Shown here: piece after piece, positions 37,416 through 48,314 of the stretch
Position numbering within the stretch: position 1 is the stretch's first letter
Layout: each line of letters opens with the position of its first letter
Assembly: GCA_023213395.1 (NCBI GenBank)
Contig: CM041465.1
Coordinates: 53,575,741-53,639,740 of the forward strand
Direction of reading: 5' to 3'
Source: Cycas panzhihuaensis
Lineage: Eukaryota > Cycadophyta
Length of the DNA stretch: 64,000 nt
Made by a program: the position numbers and the translations under genes
Notes under the pieces: generated by a model
Database searches by the model: none
The model's input: the letters and a program-made list of their open reading frames with translations, nothing else
Told to the model about the DNA's origin: nothing

Positions 37416-37427
37416 GCTCTGATACCA
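37416..37427 (-). promoter_or_regulatory. Element F primer-binding site (initiator tRNA-Met)
   Basis: The plus strand reads GCTCTGATACCA, directly next to the 5' LTR. Confidence 0.92.
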
Positions 37428-37750
37428 TGTTAGAAAATATAACTAAAGTAAACAAAGTCAATAGGATCTTTCACATCAGGTAGAAAATAAGTAGAAACAG
37501 ATCGCTAGGACACCCTATTGCCATGGGAAACCCTTACGGGTGAAAACCCACAAATGAATAATATTCATATTATGACAACATGATGATATATCAAAGATGG
37601 ACTTTGATCTATATTTATAGATCTAAAGTGCCAAATATAAATACAAATACATCCATTAGGTCACCATAATCGACATTATTCCTCCACATAATTAGGTATA
37701 AAAATAGGAGGCCCACATTATATTAGGTGGTATGGTCACATATGTTAACA
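37428..37750 (-). repeat. Element F 5' LTR
   Basis: TGTTAGAAAATA to TGTTAACA, followed by TAAAT. 323 bp. Confidence 0.93.
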
Positions 37751-37755
37751 TAAAT

Positions 37756-38674
37756 CTTGGTTATATGGGATGTAATAAGATTGAAAGATAGGGGATAAAG
37801 AGATTATCCATGCATGGACTTAAAATATTATCAAAAATAACTAAATTAAAGTTAAACTTTATAAAAAAATATATGAAAAAAATTAAATCAATTTAAACAT
37901 ACTATGTATGACTTGTACACGCATACAGAACTTTGGTGAGATCATTCTCTCTCCACACAACTCAATTAGAGACAAAATTTAAGGGGTGCCTAGATACCCT
38001 ACTGGTAAGTTAAAAGTCAAATTTCCCAACAATCTGATAATCACAAAGAGAGAATGAAATTGATAGAGATAGGGAGGTCATATGGACTACATTGAGGTTT
38101 TATAGCTCAGAGAGGGCCTAAAATCACTTAAAGGTTGTTCTATCTAGACCATACCAAGCCTGCACCCTTACTATGAAGGAGATCTGATAAAAAATAAATG
38201 CAAAATAAGTGAATAATGAGGGGAGCAGTGGGGTTTTAATAGCCAAATAGAGTGAGCCAACTTTTGAGAGCAATATCTTAGCATTGGGGTGATAATTTTT
38301 CAAACTATTTGTTTCATTATGATCTAGATTCAATAAGGATCAAAATGAGTAGTCATATGATGTAGTTTTATCCACTGTGAAGAGAGAGAACTAGCACAAA
38401 AAAGTTTAGGAAGGAAGTAGGAACCTCAAAAAATTGATACAAAAATGATTAAATCCTTATCAAAACTTGATGAAACTTAGATAAAAACACTCTAGATATG
38501 TGATGGGCTATATATGCTAGCAGAGGCTACAAAAATCTAGAGAGAGTTAGAAAAAATAGAGTGCACAAATGAAAATAATAAAAATTTGTAACAAAATACT
38601 ATATAAACTACTGATATAATGTTATAAACTGAATAAATATTAAACAAAAAGCTTGTCATGCTTTATACGAACTT
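37756..38674 (-). other. Element E 5' internal region
   Basis: Leader of element E between F and the PBS. No coding potential recognised. Its last 340 bases recur at 57,984-58,307. Confidence 0.55.
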
Positions 38675-38686
38675 GCTTTGATACCA
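38675..38686 (-). promoter_or_regulatory. Element E primer-binding site (variant)
   Basis: The plus strand reads GCTTTGATACCA, complement TGGTATCAAAGC: one base different from the usual initiator-Met site. Confidence 0.8.
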
Positions 38687-38688
38687 AG

Positions 38689-39020
38689 TGAAAGTTGTAA
38701 TGGAGATAGAATAAAGTAGGTGCAATAGTATTCAAGCCATGTTCAAAACCATATTCAAACCCATTATTAATCCATTTTGTATATTCTTAATAAATTTTAC
38801 ATAGATTGGTGGGGTTGATGAACACCACGGGTTCTAAGCCCCATAAATTTAGATTTAGGAGGTGGGTGGGAGCCTGCCAAAACCTCCAAATTTAAAATAT
38901 AATCAAATAATAAACAACTTAAAATAAAATAACATTACTTTATCCAAGTTGCGATTGAGGGTGACTCACATGGTTCCAAGATATTTGCATGAATAAATAA
39001 ATATAACAAACATTAATCCA
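38689..39020 (-). repeat. Element E 5' LTR
   Basis: TGAAAGTTGTAATGG to ATTAATCCA, 332 bp. It lies two bases from the PBS. A third copy is at 58,327-58,658. Confidence 0.82.
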
Positions 39021-41188
39021 ATAGAGATTATATCCCATTAAAGAGGTATTTATCTATAAGGAGGGTATTGAGTACCGATAAAGACTATTTTATGGACTAT
39101 TCTAAGTGTGTTGATTGGATGTTAAGGTTGGGCAACTTCTTGTAAGCTTGCATCCCAATTTTTCCTTATACTAAGTGTTATGCCTATATGAGACTAAACC
39201 AGGGCTTGTTTGTGTGATTGTTGGACTGTATGTGGGTAGTTTTACTAGCCATAGTGGTGTAGTTAAGATGTGAGGGCTTAAGAGGACCTACACAAGAACC
39301 TATTCCTTAAAGTCATTTGAAGTAGTTTTAAGAACCTACTCTTTGTGCCTAATTAGTGACCTATTATTTTAGTCATTTCTAAAATATTTGAAGCTATATT
39401 TTGCTTTACTTTTTAATGCACATTTATTAGACTAATTTCATTATCATTTGAGATATATTTAGGGATATTTCCATCAATGATTTTCAAAGTATAAAGGGCT
39501 ATTTTAATGTTATTAAAGGCTATTTTAAAGCATGTTTTGAAGCTATTCCAAGGTTATTTTAAGGCCTATTTTTGGAGTTTGAAGCTACTATAGAACCTAT
39601 TTTTTGAAGTTATTAGAAGGCTATTTTGATGGTGTTATGAGGTTACTTTGGAGCCTATTAAAAGCTGCTAAAAGTTTCTTTTTGATGTAATTTTGGAGAT
39701 GCAAAAAGGATTGTTTGAAGACTTTTATTTAAAGAAGTTTACAAGTACTTTGTAACAGGTTTATTACAGATCTTTGATTTAAAAGAAGGGGCTATTTTCA
39801 ACCTACTCACAAATACGTTTTGTTGTAGATACAATGGATATTTTACATGCAAGTGGTACCATAAATATATACATGCATAATTATCATAATGAAGATCACA
39901 TCCATGAAAGATATATTATTTTGCTTTCTGTCATATAATGAGTGTATATAATTGGTGTGTAGTAACCTCCTTGAATTCTAATGGGTAGATTGCAATAAAG
40001 TTGGTAGCAATGGTTGAGGGAGTTTTTTCATGCTTTTTGGAAGCTAGAAATTGCTCCATATTCTTAAAAGAAAAAGTGTCCATAGTTAAGTAGCCTCTTC
40101 TTTTAAAATAATGATAAATAGTGGGAGTTTACATGTCAAAATACATGTCTATTTTAGTAAACCCTAAAGAGTTAAAAAAAAAAGTTTATTTAGGCTTTTA
40201 AATTTGTCACACTTGAATTTTATATATATTGTAAAGCATGAGGTTTTTCCCCCTCAAATATATAGCCTCCTTGTGTTATTACTACATTGAAAAAATTAAA
40301 AAAAAAAAGAAAAAAGAAAAGTTTTGAGAATATATTTGTGGACTTCAATATTTAGCCTATGATATATGTATGGAAAAAAAAAAGGCATGTAATAGCACAA
40401 CACTTAATGATAACATGGGTGGCAGCCCTTAAATATGAGGCCCTAGAACATATGAAGTTGCTCTTGGTGAGAGCTAAGAGAAAAGGCATTATCCATGGCT
40501 AGTTGGTTGACCACCACCTTTGTATATTTGTGGATGTATAAGTGCTACTGTCTACAATCACCTAACCTATTACACTCGACAATGAAGTTGTTCATGCCAT
40601 AAAAGATTGATGCTACCACATAATGAATAGATCAAAGATGGAATAGAGAAAGAAATTATTACTATAAATAAATTTGCCTTCATCATTCTCAACTTGCATA
40701 ATTTATTATGAAGATCATATGGGAGCTCGACCCTTTGTGCAATCATATAATGAAAAAGGAGAATAAGTGATTAATGCTTTAATTTCATGTTGGAAAAATG
40801 AATATGGAGTTATAATATAATGCTAGAAAATGAATTTGCTCTGAAAATAAAAGATGAAATATGGTGAGTGAATGATAATGTAATAAGGCACAAGAGAGAT
40901 AAAGCATATTCAAGTTAACACAAAGAAATGGAAGAATGACCAAATCTTAAATTAGAATGAAGAATGATGTATATACTTATAGTACAACTCACCACTTATA
41001 AGAGAACCCTCATTGGTCAATATTGTAGGTTGGTAAACATTTCTGTGTGGCACACAACTTAAGAAGAACTTAAATATAAAATATAAATAAATCTAGAGAG
41101 TGTAAATAGGGACAATTATGTAATTGGGTATTACACCTAACAGTAACCCCTTACATGACTACCATGTCGCTTCACTCATGGTTAGGAA
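39021..41188. repeat. Y unit, copy b
   Basis: Aligns with copies a and c. It holds the uninterrupted copia-2 target at 39,239-39,243. Near its right end, ...CACCTAACA at 41,142 followed by a pyrimidine tract is the mirror of a polypurine tract plus TGTTAGGTGTAAT. So the right end may be the 3' LTR of another minus-strand element (tentative). The LINE poly-A begins about 45 bases later. Confidence 0.78.
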
Positions 41189-41612
41189 TTTTTTTTTTTT
41201 TTTATACAGTTTAAATAATGGGGGTTTTGGAGGGTCTCCAATCCGTTTACATCATGTGCTAATTAGGCCTCAAAACTATTGTGACAAGCCCATGACCTAG
41301 ATAATTCCTACCCCAATTCATATGAAGTACCCTCCTTTACCACTAACAAGCCCAATGGTTGACTTAGCAATCTTACCTAATATCCAAACCATCTAGATCA
41401 TTTCTAACTAAATCTAGAATCCTTTTAGGAATTATGTCCTTCTAGAGCTCATACCTTTTAGTCTAAACTCACCAATTAGCTAGCCCATCAGCAACTCCAT
41501 TACCTTCTTTATAAGTATGGGTCATCTGATAATCATTTCTACTTGTTAGAATCTCCTTGACATCATTTATTCAATTTCTATATCTCTAAACAGGATTGGA
41601 GTCCCCCTTAAT

Positions 41613-41846
41613 TTACTTTATTATGTTCAATGAATCACCTTCTATAATGACCCTATTATGGTCTTCCCTCATAATTAGGTCCACAACTTTACACATAGTT
41701 TCCAATTTAGTATGATGATTTGTTTGGGAATTGTAATAGTCCATAAAAGCCCAAATCCCCTTTCCTTTTGTATTCCTGCATACCCCACCACCCTCTTCTT
41801 CTCCAGGGTTACCTTTCATAGCTCTATTAAAATTTACTTCACCCAA
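41613..41846 (-). pseudogene. LINE RNase H-like domain (RVT_3 type)
   Basis: Reads VNFNRAMKGNPGEEEGGGVC, then GKGIWAFMDYYNSQTN, LETMCKVVDLIM and VIIEGDSLNII. This follows the plant LINE RNase H pattern: G-x-GG near the start, E-x-x-A-x-x-x-G-L-x-x-A in the middle, and the V-x-x-E-x-D-S motif. A second copy is at 61,225-61,458. The frame stops after IIK. Confidence 0.78.
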
Positions 41847-42069
41847 CCTACAGGGGAGGGAGAAGCCATTCGTAGTTCCTAGTGGATTTCAACTTAATCT
41901 TAAAGCTAATCCCCCATTTTTCTAAGATCTTTCTTTCCTTAGGTAAAACTGGATTATCCTCTTCCTTCTTCAAATTCTCTTTGAGGGCCTCGACAATAAT
42001 CTTAAAGAGTTTAGGTTCATCCATATACTTATCCTAAAAGATTCTTTTCTTTCTTTCTTTCCACAAATT

Positions 42070-42294
42070 CTAGATCATTACTAGGATATAAGTGGTCCAT
42101 ATGGTCTTCAAGACCCTACCTCTAAAGGGATAGCTCCAGGAAACAACCAAATCCCAAATCAATCCTGGGAGAACGCACTCCACCCCAAGGGCATTCAACA
42201 ACAACTTCCAAATCCCCCTAGAATAGGTACAGTGAAACATAATATGAGCAAGAGATTCCTCCTTCTCCTTGCATAAAATACACCTACTAACCAT
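42070..42294 (-). pseudogene. LINE reverse transcriptase zinc-binding region (zf-RVT)
   Basis: CILCKEKEESLAHIMFHCTYSRGIW carries the C-x2-C...H-x4-C pattern and W spacing of the zf-RVT region found after plant LINE reverse transcriptases. It lies upstream of the RNase H segment on the same strand, as expected. Confidence 0.8.
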
Positions 42295-43369
42295 AATGAA
42301 GCCTCTTTTCTTGAGGTTGTCTATTGTTAAAATTTTATTTTTTAATCATAACCACTAGAAGATGGCAATCTTGGGGATTAATCTGAAGTTCCAAACACCT
42401 CCCAATACTTTATTATCATTGAAGCCTTTCACAGAGAGTAGAGCCAAGTAACTCATCTTCACTGAGTATTCTCTAGAAGGAGTCATAGGCCATACTATAA
42501 CATCTTCCTTAGGAATTTTGGGGATACAATTTTTGGCAATCTCGGATCTCAGAAGGAAGATATGGTCCCTACCTACTGAAGAGGGGAGGTCGTCAAAGCT
42601 TCTCCAATTCTTTTTATCCCTATGATTTTATAAATAATATTTAACCTTCCTACCATAGACCCCCTCATAGATATTCTGGAGCAAACCTATGGAAGGTCTT
42701 GACTTTAACTGAGGTCTTCCACACCACACATCCTCCTAGAGGTTTACTTTTGCTCCATTCCCTAAACTCCACTTGACCCCTTCCACCAGAAACTTCCTCA
42801 CGGTTATGAGGCTTCTCCATATCTTAGAACCACCTCTCCGTGAAAGGTCATATATTAAATACTACCTATATCTGAGATATTTCTGGATTATAATTCTGTG
42901 CCAAGATTTATTATCCCCCTCAGCCAGACTCCAGCCCACTTAGGGAGATAAACTTTCTCCCAAGCTACAAGATGAATCCTGTCCCTATCCTTCAAACCTA
43001 ACCATAGAAGCCTCTTCTAAATAAACTCCATATCACTGATAAGTTGGCACATATTGTATTGATAAACTAAAATGATGTAAAATAACAAAGTATGCACTTA
43101 GAGTTTAGCAAAGTTAGCCAAAAGTTCAAAATATATAGAGGCATTTGTATTATGTGCATGACATGATCAAACTCTTACAAATTGTTATACCTCCATGAGA
43201 ATTATTTCCCCAATACTTAGATGTGCATCCTTAGACATATGATAATCATAGTAAGCAATACAAATGTTGCTTTACCTTTCAAAATGTGTAAACTAGTTAG
43301 TATGATATAACATGATATAAGAGTTATAAATTAAAGATAATGACCTTCATGACCTATTGAAGGCAACCC

Positions 43370-43616
43370 TGTTATGATCCTCTACCATATGAGGTTACTT
43401 ATATTGCATTTATTCCACATGCATAAGTCTAAGAGATGGGAAGCCCTAATAGCCCCGTATATATGTATGTAATGTATAAGGAGATCATCATGATGTATTT
43501 TGTAATCTTATGTTAATGAATGTTCTTTGGAACTTCATCTTCTTTTCTATCTTTTATCTATCATTTTCTATTTCTATTTCTCTATGTTGAATGGTAACAT
43601 GAATAGATTCATTACA
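43370..43616 (+). repeat. Gag-only element 5' LTR
   Basis: TGTTATGATCCTC to GATTCATTACA, 247 bp, preceded by AACCC. Confidence 0.94.
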
Positions 43617-43618
43617 AT

Positions 43619-43630
43619 TGGTATCAGAGC
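43619..43630 (+). promoter_or_regulatory. Gag-only element primer-binding site (initiator tRNA-Met)
   Basis: TGGTATCAGAGC, two bases downstream of the 5' LTR. Confidence 0.93.
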
Positions 43631-44329
43631 GGCGATCTTGAAGGTGTCATTAAGAGTTTAAAAGCATCTTCGAGAGAATAAACATTAAAAATTCTAAGAA
43701 GTAATAGCGAAATTAAGATGAAATAGCTCGTTCTATAAATTTTGAGTGGTCACACTATAGATTTTCAGGAAACAGTGTGAAAATTGCAACAAAATTAATT
43801 TTAGCCTTCATTTTTTTCTGTCACCATAATTCTGGGATAGATCTACAACCTCAACTTCAAAGAGCCATAACGTTTCCTATAAGTATCCAAATGACCTCAA
43901 ATTTTTTTTGATTATGTGCATTTTTTAATTTACTTTCCAATGGAAGTAGTTTGAGGCTAATTAGAGTTTGGAGAAAAAAATTATTAGCATTTTATCAACA
44001 AGTACTATTTCAGCCTATAAAAACCCTAACAGTGAAATTCTTAAAAGAGGCATAACTTTTGATCTAGATATTAGAATTCAATTTTGTTTGTACCATTAGA
44101 ATTATATTTCTGAGGTTGTCATCCTACTCCATATTTTATATATTTTTTGAGCTATGTTTTTTTTCAGAAATGATGTTTTTTGAAATTAAGGGTTTCATAT
44201 TATATTTTCTTAGCCATTAAGATCGTGGTCTCAAAACCATTACTCATGAGACCCAATATATAATTTTGTATCAAAATTAGGGGATAATAGGCTACATACA
44301 CCCCTAATCTCTCCTATATCCATATTATC

Positions 44330-45142
44330 ATGGCTATAAAAAGGCCCATACCACTCATCTTTAATGCGGATGGGACTCTTTCTATAAAAGATTGGGTTAA
44401 AGATATGGATGCATGTTTAGAATCATTTGATGATAACTACATGCGCAATGAGGAGATGACTATAGTAGTCTCATTATATCTACAAGGAGAGGCTTATCTT
44501 TGGTTTAAATATTGGTATGACCCAAATCATCTCCTTAATACATTTTATTTTCTAAAACTAGCTATATGTAAGAAATATAATGATTTATGGTGGAAAGAGA
44601 TGCAAATTCTCAAACAAAACAAAGAAGAAGCATGGAAAATACTTGAGAAGTATAATTACAGTATGGGACAAATAATTCTCTTAACTCCACAAAGTCAAGA
44701 ACAAAAGAAAGATTATGAGGAATGTCAAGAGCAAGTAACAGAAGTTTTTTGCCATACCACACCACCAGTTGCACCCAAGGATAAGGAAGAAAAGGTATCA
44801 CCTCAAATGGAAGAGCAAGTAACAAAAGTTATTTGCCACCCCACATCACCAGTGGCACCTAAGGATAAGGAACAAAAGGCATCACAAATAGTTGAAAGGC
44901 AAACTAAAGTGAAATCATATCGGCATCCACATTATCAAGAGGCCCAGCACAAGAAAACTTATCAAGCAAGGCATTCATCTACTACAAACACCAGGCAAGA
45001 ACAACATTTGAGCTTATGGTTTCAACATTACAGATATCCAGAGTATATTAGAGGATATTTAGGGTGTATCAAGATCAACTTGGGATGGATAGGTCCCTAT
45101 TCCATGCACAACTTTTCTGCCAACATTTGTAAGAGCTATTGA
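44330..45142 (+). CDS. Gag-like protein of a non-autonomous LTR element (270 aa)
   Basis: The longest open frame in the window. Residues about 15-110 look like a retrotransposon Gag domain: SIKDWVKDMDACLESF, EEMTIVVSLYLQGEAYLWFK, and KLAICKKYND. This is the W..M...L / L-x-GEA-x-x-W / F-x-x-L pattern. Residues about 134-189 are two copies of a 28-residue unit starting EQVT and containing the shared PVAPKDKE block. A basic, His/Gln-rich stretch (about 190-225) follows and could bind RNA in place of a zinc knuckle, which is absent. The start ATG lies 713 bp after the 5' LTR, so translation would need a long leader to be scanned. The frame ends about 75 bp before the 3' LTR. Function as a particle protein is inferred. 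Confidence 0.75.
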   Translation: MAIKRPIPLIFNADGTLSIKDWVKDMDACLESFDDNYMRNEEMTIVVSLYLQGEAYLWFKYWYDPNHLLNTFYFLKLAICKKYNDLWWKEMQILKQNKEEAWKILEKYNYSMGQIILLTPQSQEQKKDYEECQEQVTEVFCHTTPPVAPKDKEEKVSPQMEEQVTKVICHPTSPVAPKDKEQKASQIVERQTKVKSYRHPHYQEAQHKKTYQARHSSTTNTRQEQHLSLWFQHYRYPEYIRGYLGCIKINLGWIGPYSMHNFSANICKSY

Positions 45143-45204
45143 TTGAAGAATAATAACAAGAGATGGTCATTAAATCAAGATGCTTCGAGGGCAAGGCATT
45201 TTTA

Positions 45205-45216
45205 GGGGGGAGGGCA
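45205..45216 (+). promoter_or_regulatory. Gag-only element polypurine tract
   Basis: GGGGGGAGGGCA directly before the 3' LTR, the primer for plus-strand cDNA. Confidence 0.88.
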
Positions 45217-45463
45217 TGTTATGATCCTCCACCATATGAGGTTACCTGTATTGCATTTATCCCACATGCATAAGTCTAAGAGATGGGTAGCCCTAATAGC
45301 CCCATATATATGTATGTAATGTATAAGGAGATCATCATGATGTATTTTGTAATCTTATGTTAATGAATGTTCTTTGGAACTTCATCTTCTTCTTTATCTT
45401 TTATTTATCATTTTCTATTTCTATTTCTCTATGTTGAATGGTAACATGAATAGATTCGTTACA
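45217..45463 (+). repeat. Gag-only element 3' LTR
   Basis: TGTTATGATCCTC to GATTCGTTACA, 247 bp, followed by AACCC. Confidence 0.94.
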
Positions 45464-45562
45464 AACCCTAACAATAATTTTGTATTAAGTGTTCTCTCTC
45501 TCTCTCTCTCTCTCTCTACATGCACCAATCTAAATTATTGTCATGGATATTCTATGTTAATA

Positions 45563-48168
45563 TATTCAACATTATTCATACAAATATGCTAGTCAAATAT
45601 ATTCACACAAATACATAGAGGTTTATTCATATAAATACATCAATTATATAGGTGAAAATAGCCTAGGCTATGAACTATTCAAATTTTCCTAGTTTTGTAG
45701 TACTTAATCCCAAAGGTCTATTTTATTTATTAGATTTTACATAGCTCATCTCAATGACACATCATATGCTATATTATTATGTAGTAATGATGTGTCAAGC
45801 ATGCACACTTTTCATTGTTCACTTAATTATTGATTAGTGAATATAATTACTTAGGAATTAGTGTATAACTTCATTTGTTATTAGAGATAAATACTTACAT
45901 TGAACATATTCATATTCTTATTATAGTATTTGATAGTTTGATTATATGGTATTTATTTATGCTATGCACATGTGAATACCTTCCCCCTCTTTTATAGTGT
46001 AAGAATACATATAGTAATCTTTTGTGGTTGGTTCTATTAATAGTATATTTGGAATTTTATTTAATTAGTATTATTTTTTCAATATTTAGAAAATTATTTT
46101 AATCTTTTTTTTGGTTTATGAAATAAAGCCCATTTATAATTACTTTAGTTCATACATGTAGGAATTTCCTTATACTTGTCCATGAGTGTACATAATAAGG
46201 AGATACTATATATATATACACAACACATGTAATATGTATTAACTTGTTTTGGTATACTAATGTGTGAAAAGTTTTTTTTTCCTTTTTTTCTATATAAAGC
46301 TATAAGGCATTAAAGTATATATTGTATGTTGTAAAATCTTATTGTAATATACCAAGTCATTATATTAGTCTAATATCTCCTAAAGAAATAGAATTATATA
46401 ATAATCAATATGCCATATGTATTAACTAATATTTATAGAAGAATGTTAGTGATTATGCATATCATTGATAAGAATATAACATTTTGTTATCCTCACATTC
46501 TCCCCATATGAGTGCAAATAGAAAAGCCCTCATATATTATGGGAATTGAATATGTTGTAAACTTTGGTGGTTATAATTGTTGAACTTAAAATTGATGCAA
46601 CTTTCATTTCTTTCATAATAATATATAATTAGTGTTTCACTCCATTAGTGATCTTAATAACTTTATTTCCATTTTAATTTAGGTCATCATCACTGACACT
46701 TCTTTGTAATGGTTACCAATAATCATGATAAAGTCATAAAATATTGTTAGGATAAGGCCCATCTTGTGGCAATATCTATATCTCTTCTTAGTAGCATTTG
46801 ATGGTGTTTGTTAATGCCAACCAATAGTTGCCTTTAAGATGTATGCCATCACACCCTCAGTCTCACCTATAATATTTTAGGTATCAAGGGCCCTAGTGTT
46901 CTTCAACACCACCACTCCAGTGGATCATCTTGTTCTCTTCTTTGCTTGTTGTGTGCATTTGAAGGTATCTTGAGATGCCAAAAAATATGTAGATGCTTTC
47001 CCTCTCATATAAATGCTATGATCAATAGGAATAGGATGCCTAACATTCAATACTAAGCATTATGTCCAATCAAGAAAACATATTAATATATTATAGGATT
47101 TTTTTTTATTATTATAAGTATGTTTAATTAAGAAAATAATAAACATTTATAATACACATAATAATATAACAAATACATATATATGTATATGCTCATCTCC
47201 CTCTAGTATTATACGTTTAGAACCAAATTAAGTTCATGAATGATAAATTTATCTTTTATTTTTATAACAATGTTATTTTGCTTATATTTCTTATGTCTTA
47301 TATTTTAATATTTATTATATAATGTGTTATATTCCATATGTTGTTAAATATCATTTTAAAGTTTGATACATCCATTATGAAGCAAATAAGATAGGACCAA
47401 TTAATACTTAAAATTATTATGTACATGACACATAAATAGCATATACTCTATTATATATAATTGATATGGGAATAAATTTTGAATAATAATTGATTAATAG
47501 AGCTTTCAACATCTACCTTTTGACTTACATGTCATGATCATATATAGAAGGCTCCTTTATATAACCATTATCATTTGTACTTACCTTATAAATGATATAA
47601 AATTTATTCATTCCAACTTATGGATGAGCCCATTAGAAAGTGTAACTCACAATCATCCTAAAAAAGACCTAACACTATTATAGTTTCTTATGAGGAAAAC
47701 TATCTAGATGTATTATAACTAAATACATTACGAATCTTTTTTGTATGAAAGTATACCTACATCCTTTCATAGATTAATTCAAAATGTTAGGTAGAAGAAA
47801 GAAAACATTTTAGTTCATATTTTTTCTTGTTGAAGTAGTTTCTTTAGAATGAATATGGACTTATACATCCTTATTAACCACAAATATTAGAACATAATTA
47901 GAATTAGGATAGATTAAAATTTGTTACAATTGCTAAATATTGATGAGAAAGTTTAATCATGGGCATTTTAAGGTGAATAGACTTTATTGTATTAAATACA
48001 AAGGATGGTGATAGTTACAACTTAAATTCAAAAGATTATTCCCCCTTATTCATCCTTAAGTACCATGTATTTATTGAATATTAAGGCTTCTTAGTTGAAT
48101 TAACTAATCCATATGGGATGGATATATATATATGTGTGTGTGTGTATGTGTGTGTGTGTGCGTGTGCA

Positions 48169-48199
<31 letters not shown>

Positions 48200-48314
48200 A
48201 TATATATATATATATATATGTATGCTTAATGAGCTACTATTGTAAATGTGATTTTTAATATAATGGGATTAATTATTCTTCTCTTAAATAACTTAGATCT
48301 ACTGTAAATTCTAT
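45563..48314. other. AT-rich DNA, nothing recognised except a microsatellite
   Basis: No domain, LTR boundary or long open frame found. A TG/TA compound microsatellite lies at 48,123-48,222, near the start of R1 copy 2. Confidence 0.5.
48123..48222. repeat. Compound (TA)n(TG)n(TA)n microsatellite
   Basis: About 100 bases of alternating purine-pyrimidine: a short TA run, an interrupted TG run and a second TA run. It lies about 90 bases left of the start of R1 copy 2. Confidence 0.92.

Larger units (their letters stand above)
32437..37750 (-). mobile_element. Element F: non-coding LTR retrotransposon nested in E, with an internal inverted LTR
   Basis: Outer LTRs at 32,437-32,760 and 37,428-37,750, TGTT...AACA, with TSD TAAAT at 32,432-32,436 and 37,751-37,755. 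The PBS abuts the right LTR and a polypurine tract (CATTAAGAGGGGA on the minus strand, 32,761-32,773) abuts the left one, so it is minus-strand. No protein domain was seen in 4.7 kb of interior. A third LTR copy lies inside in the opposite orientation (36,198-36,519), with its own polypurine tract and PBS. The element inserted once, as the clean TSD shows, so the composite structure existed at or before integration, or arose inside it later. Confidence 0.92.
29911..39020 (-). mobile_element. Element E: copia-type LTR element with gag but no visible pol, hosting element F
   Basis: The right LTR (38,689-39,020) and left LTR (29,911-30,233) are similar. A variant initiator-Met PBS abuts the right one and a purine tract (TGGGAGAGAATTT on the minus strand, 30,234-30,246) abuts the left one, giving minus-strand orientation. 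Without the nested element F the internal region is about 3.1 kb. It carries a copia-type Gag remnant next to the 3' LTR and nothing that resembles protease, integrase or reverse transcriptase. The left LTR lacks its outer ten bases and joins directly to unit Y, so no TSD can be shown. A partial second copy is at 57,984-58,658. Confidence 0.75.
41189..43052 (-). mobile_element. LINE (non-LTR retrotransposon), 3' part with poly(A) tail
   Basis: A T-run at 41,189-41,203 is the poly(A) tail of a minus-strand element. Upstream on that strand come an RNase H-like segment (41,846-41,613), a zinc-binding reverse transcriptase C-terminal segment (42,294-42,070) and RT C-terminal phrases near 43,020-42,900 (RIHLVAWEKVYLPKW). 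Stops and shifts are frequent. The element is 5'-truncated: at 43,053 it meets a fragment of R1. The same poly(A) junction in the same flanking sequence is present at 60,830, so this insertion predates the segmental duplication. Confidence 0.87.
43370..45463 (+). mobile_element. Gag-only (TR-GAG-like) LTR retrotransposon
   Basis: A 2,094-bp plus-strand element with every cis signal. It has 247-bp LTRs at both ends (TGTTATGATCC to TTACA), TSD AACCC (43,365-43,369 and 45,464-45,468), a PBS two bases after the 5' LTR, and a G-rich polypurine tract just before the 3' LTR. The interior has a 713-bp leader and a single 270-codon Gag-like frame, with no protease, integrase or reverse transcriptase. 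The uninterrupted target is visible in R1 copies 1 and 2. The LTRs are nearly identical, suggesting it is among the younger insertions here. Movement would need polymerase and integrase from an autonomous relative. Confidence 0.93.
43053..45562. repeat. R1 unit, third fragment, interrupted by the gag-only element
   Basis: 43,053-43,369 and 45,469-45,562 align with R1 copy 1 at about 11,524-11,910 and copy 2 at about 49,415-49,815. The CT microsatellite at 45,494-45,516 is shared. Both ends are truncated: the left meets the LINE, the right unassigned DNA. Confidence 0.82.
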
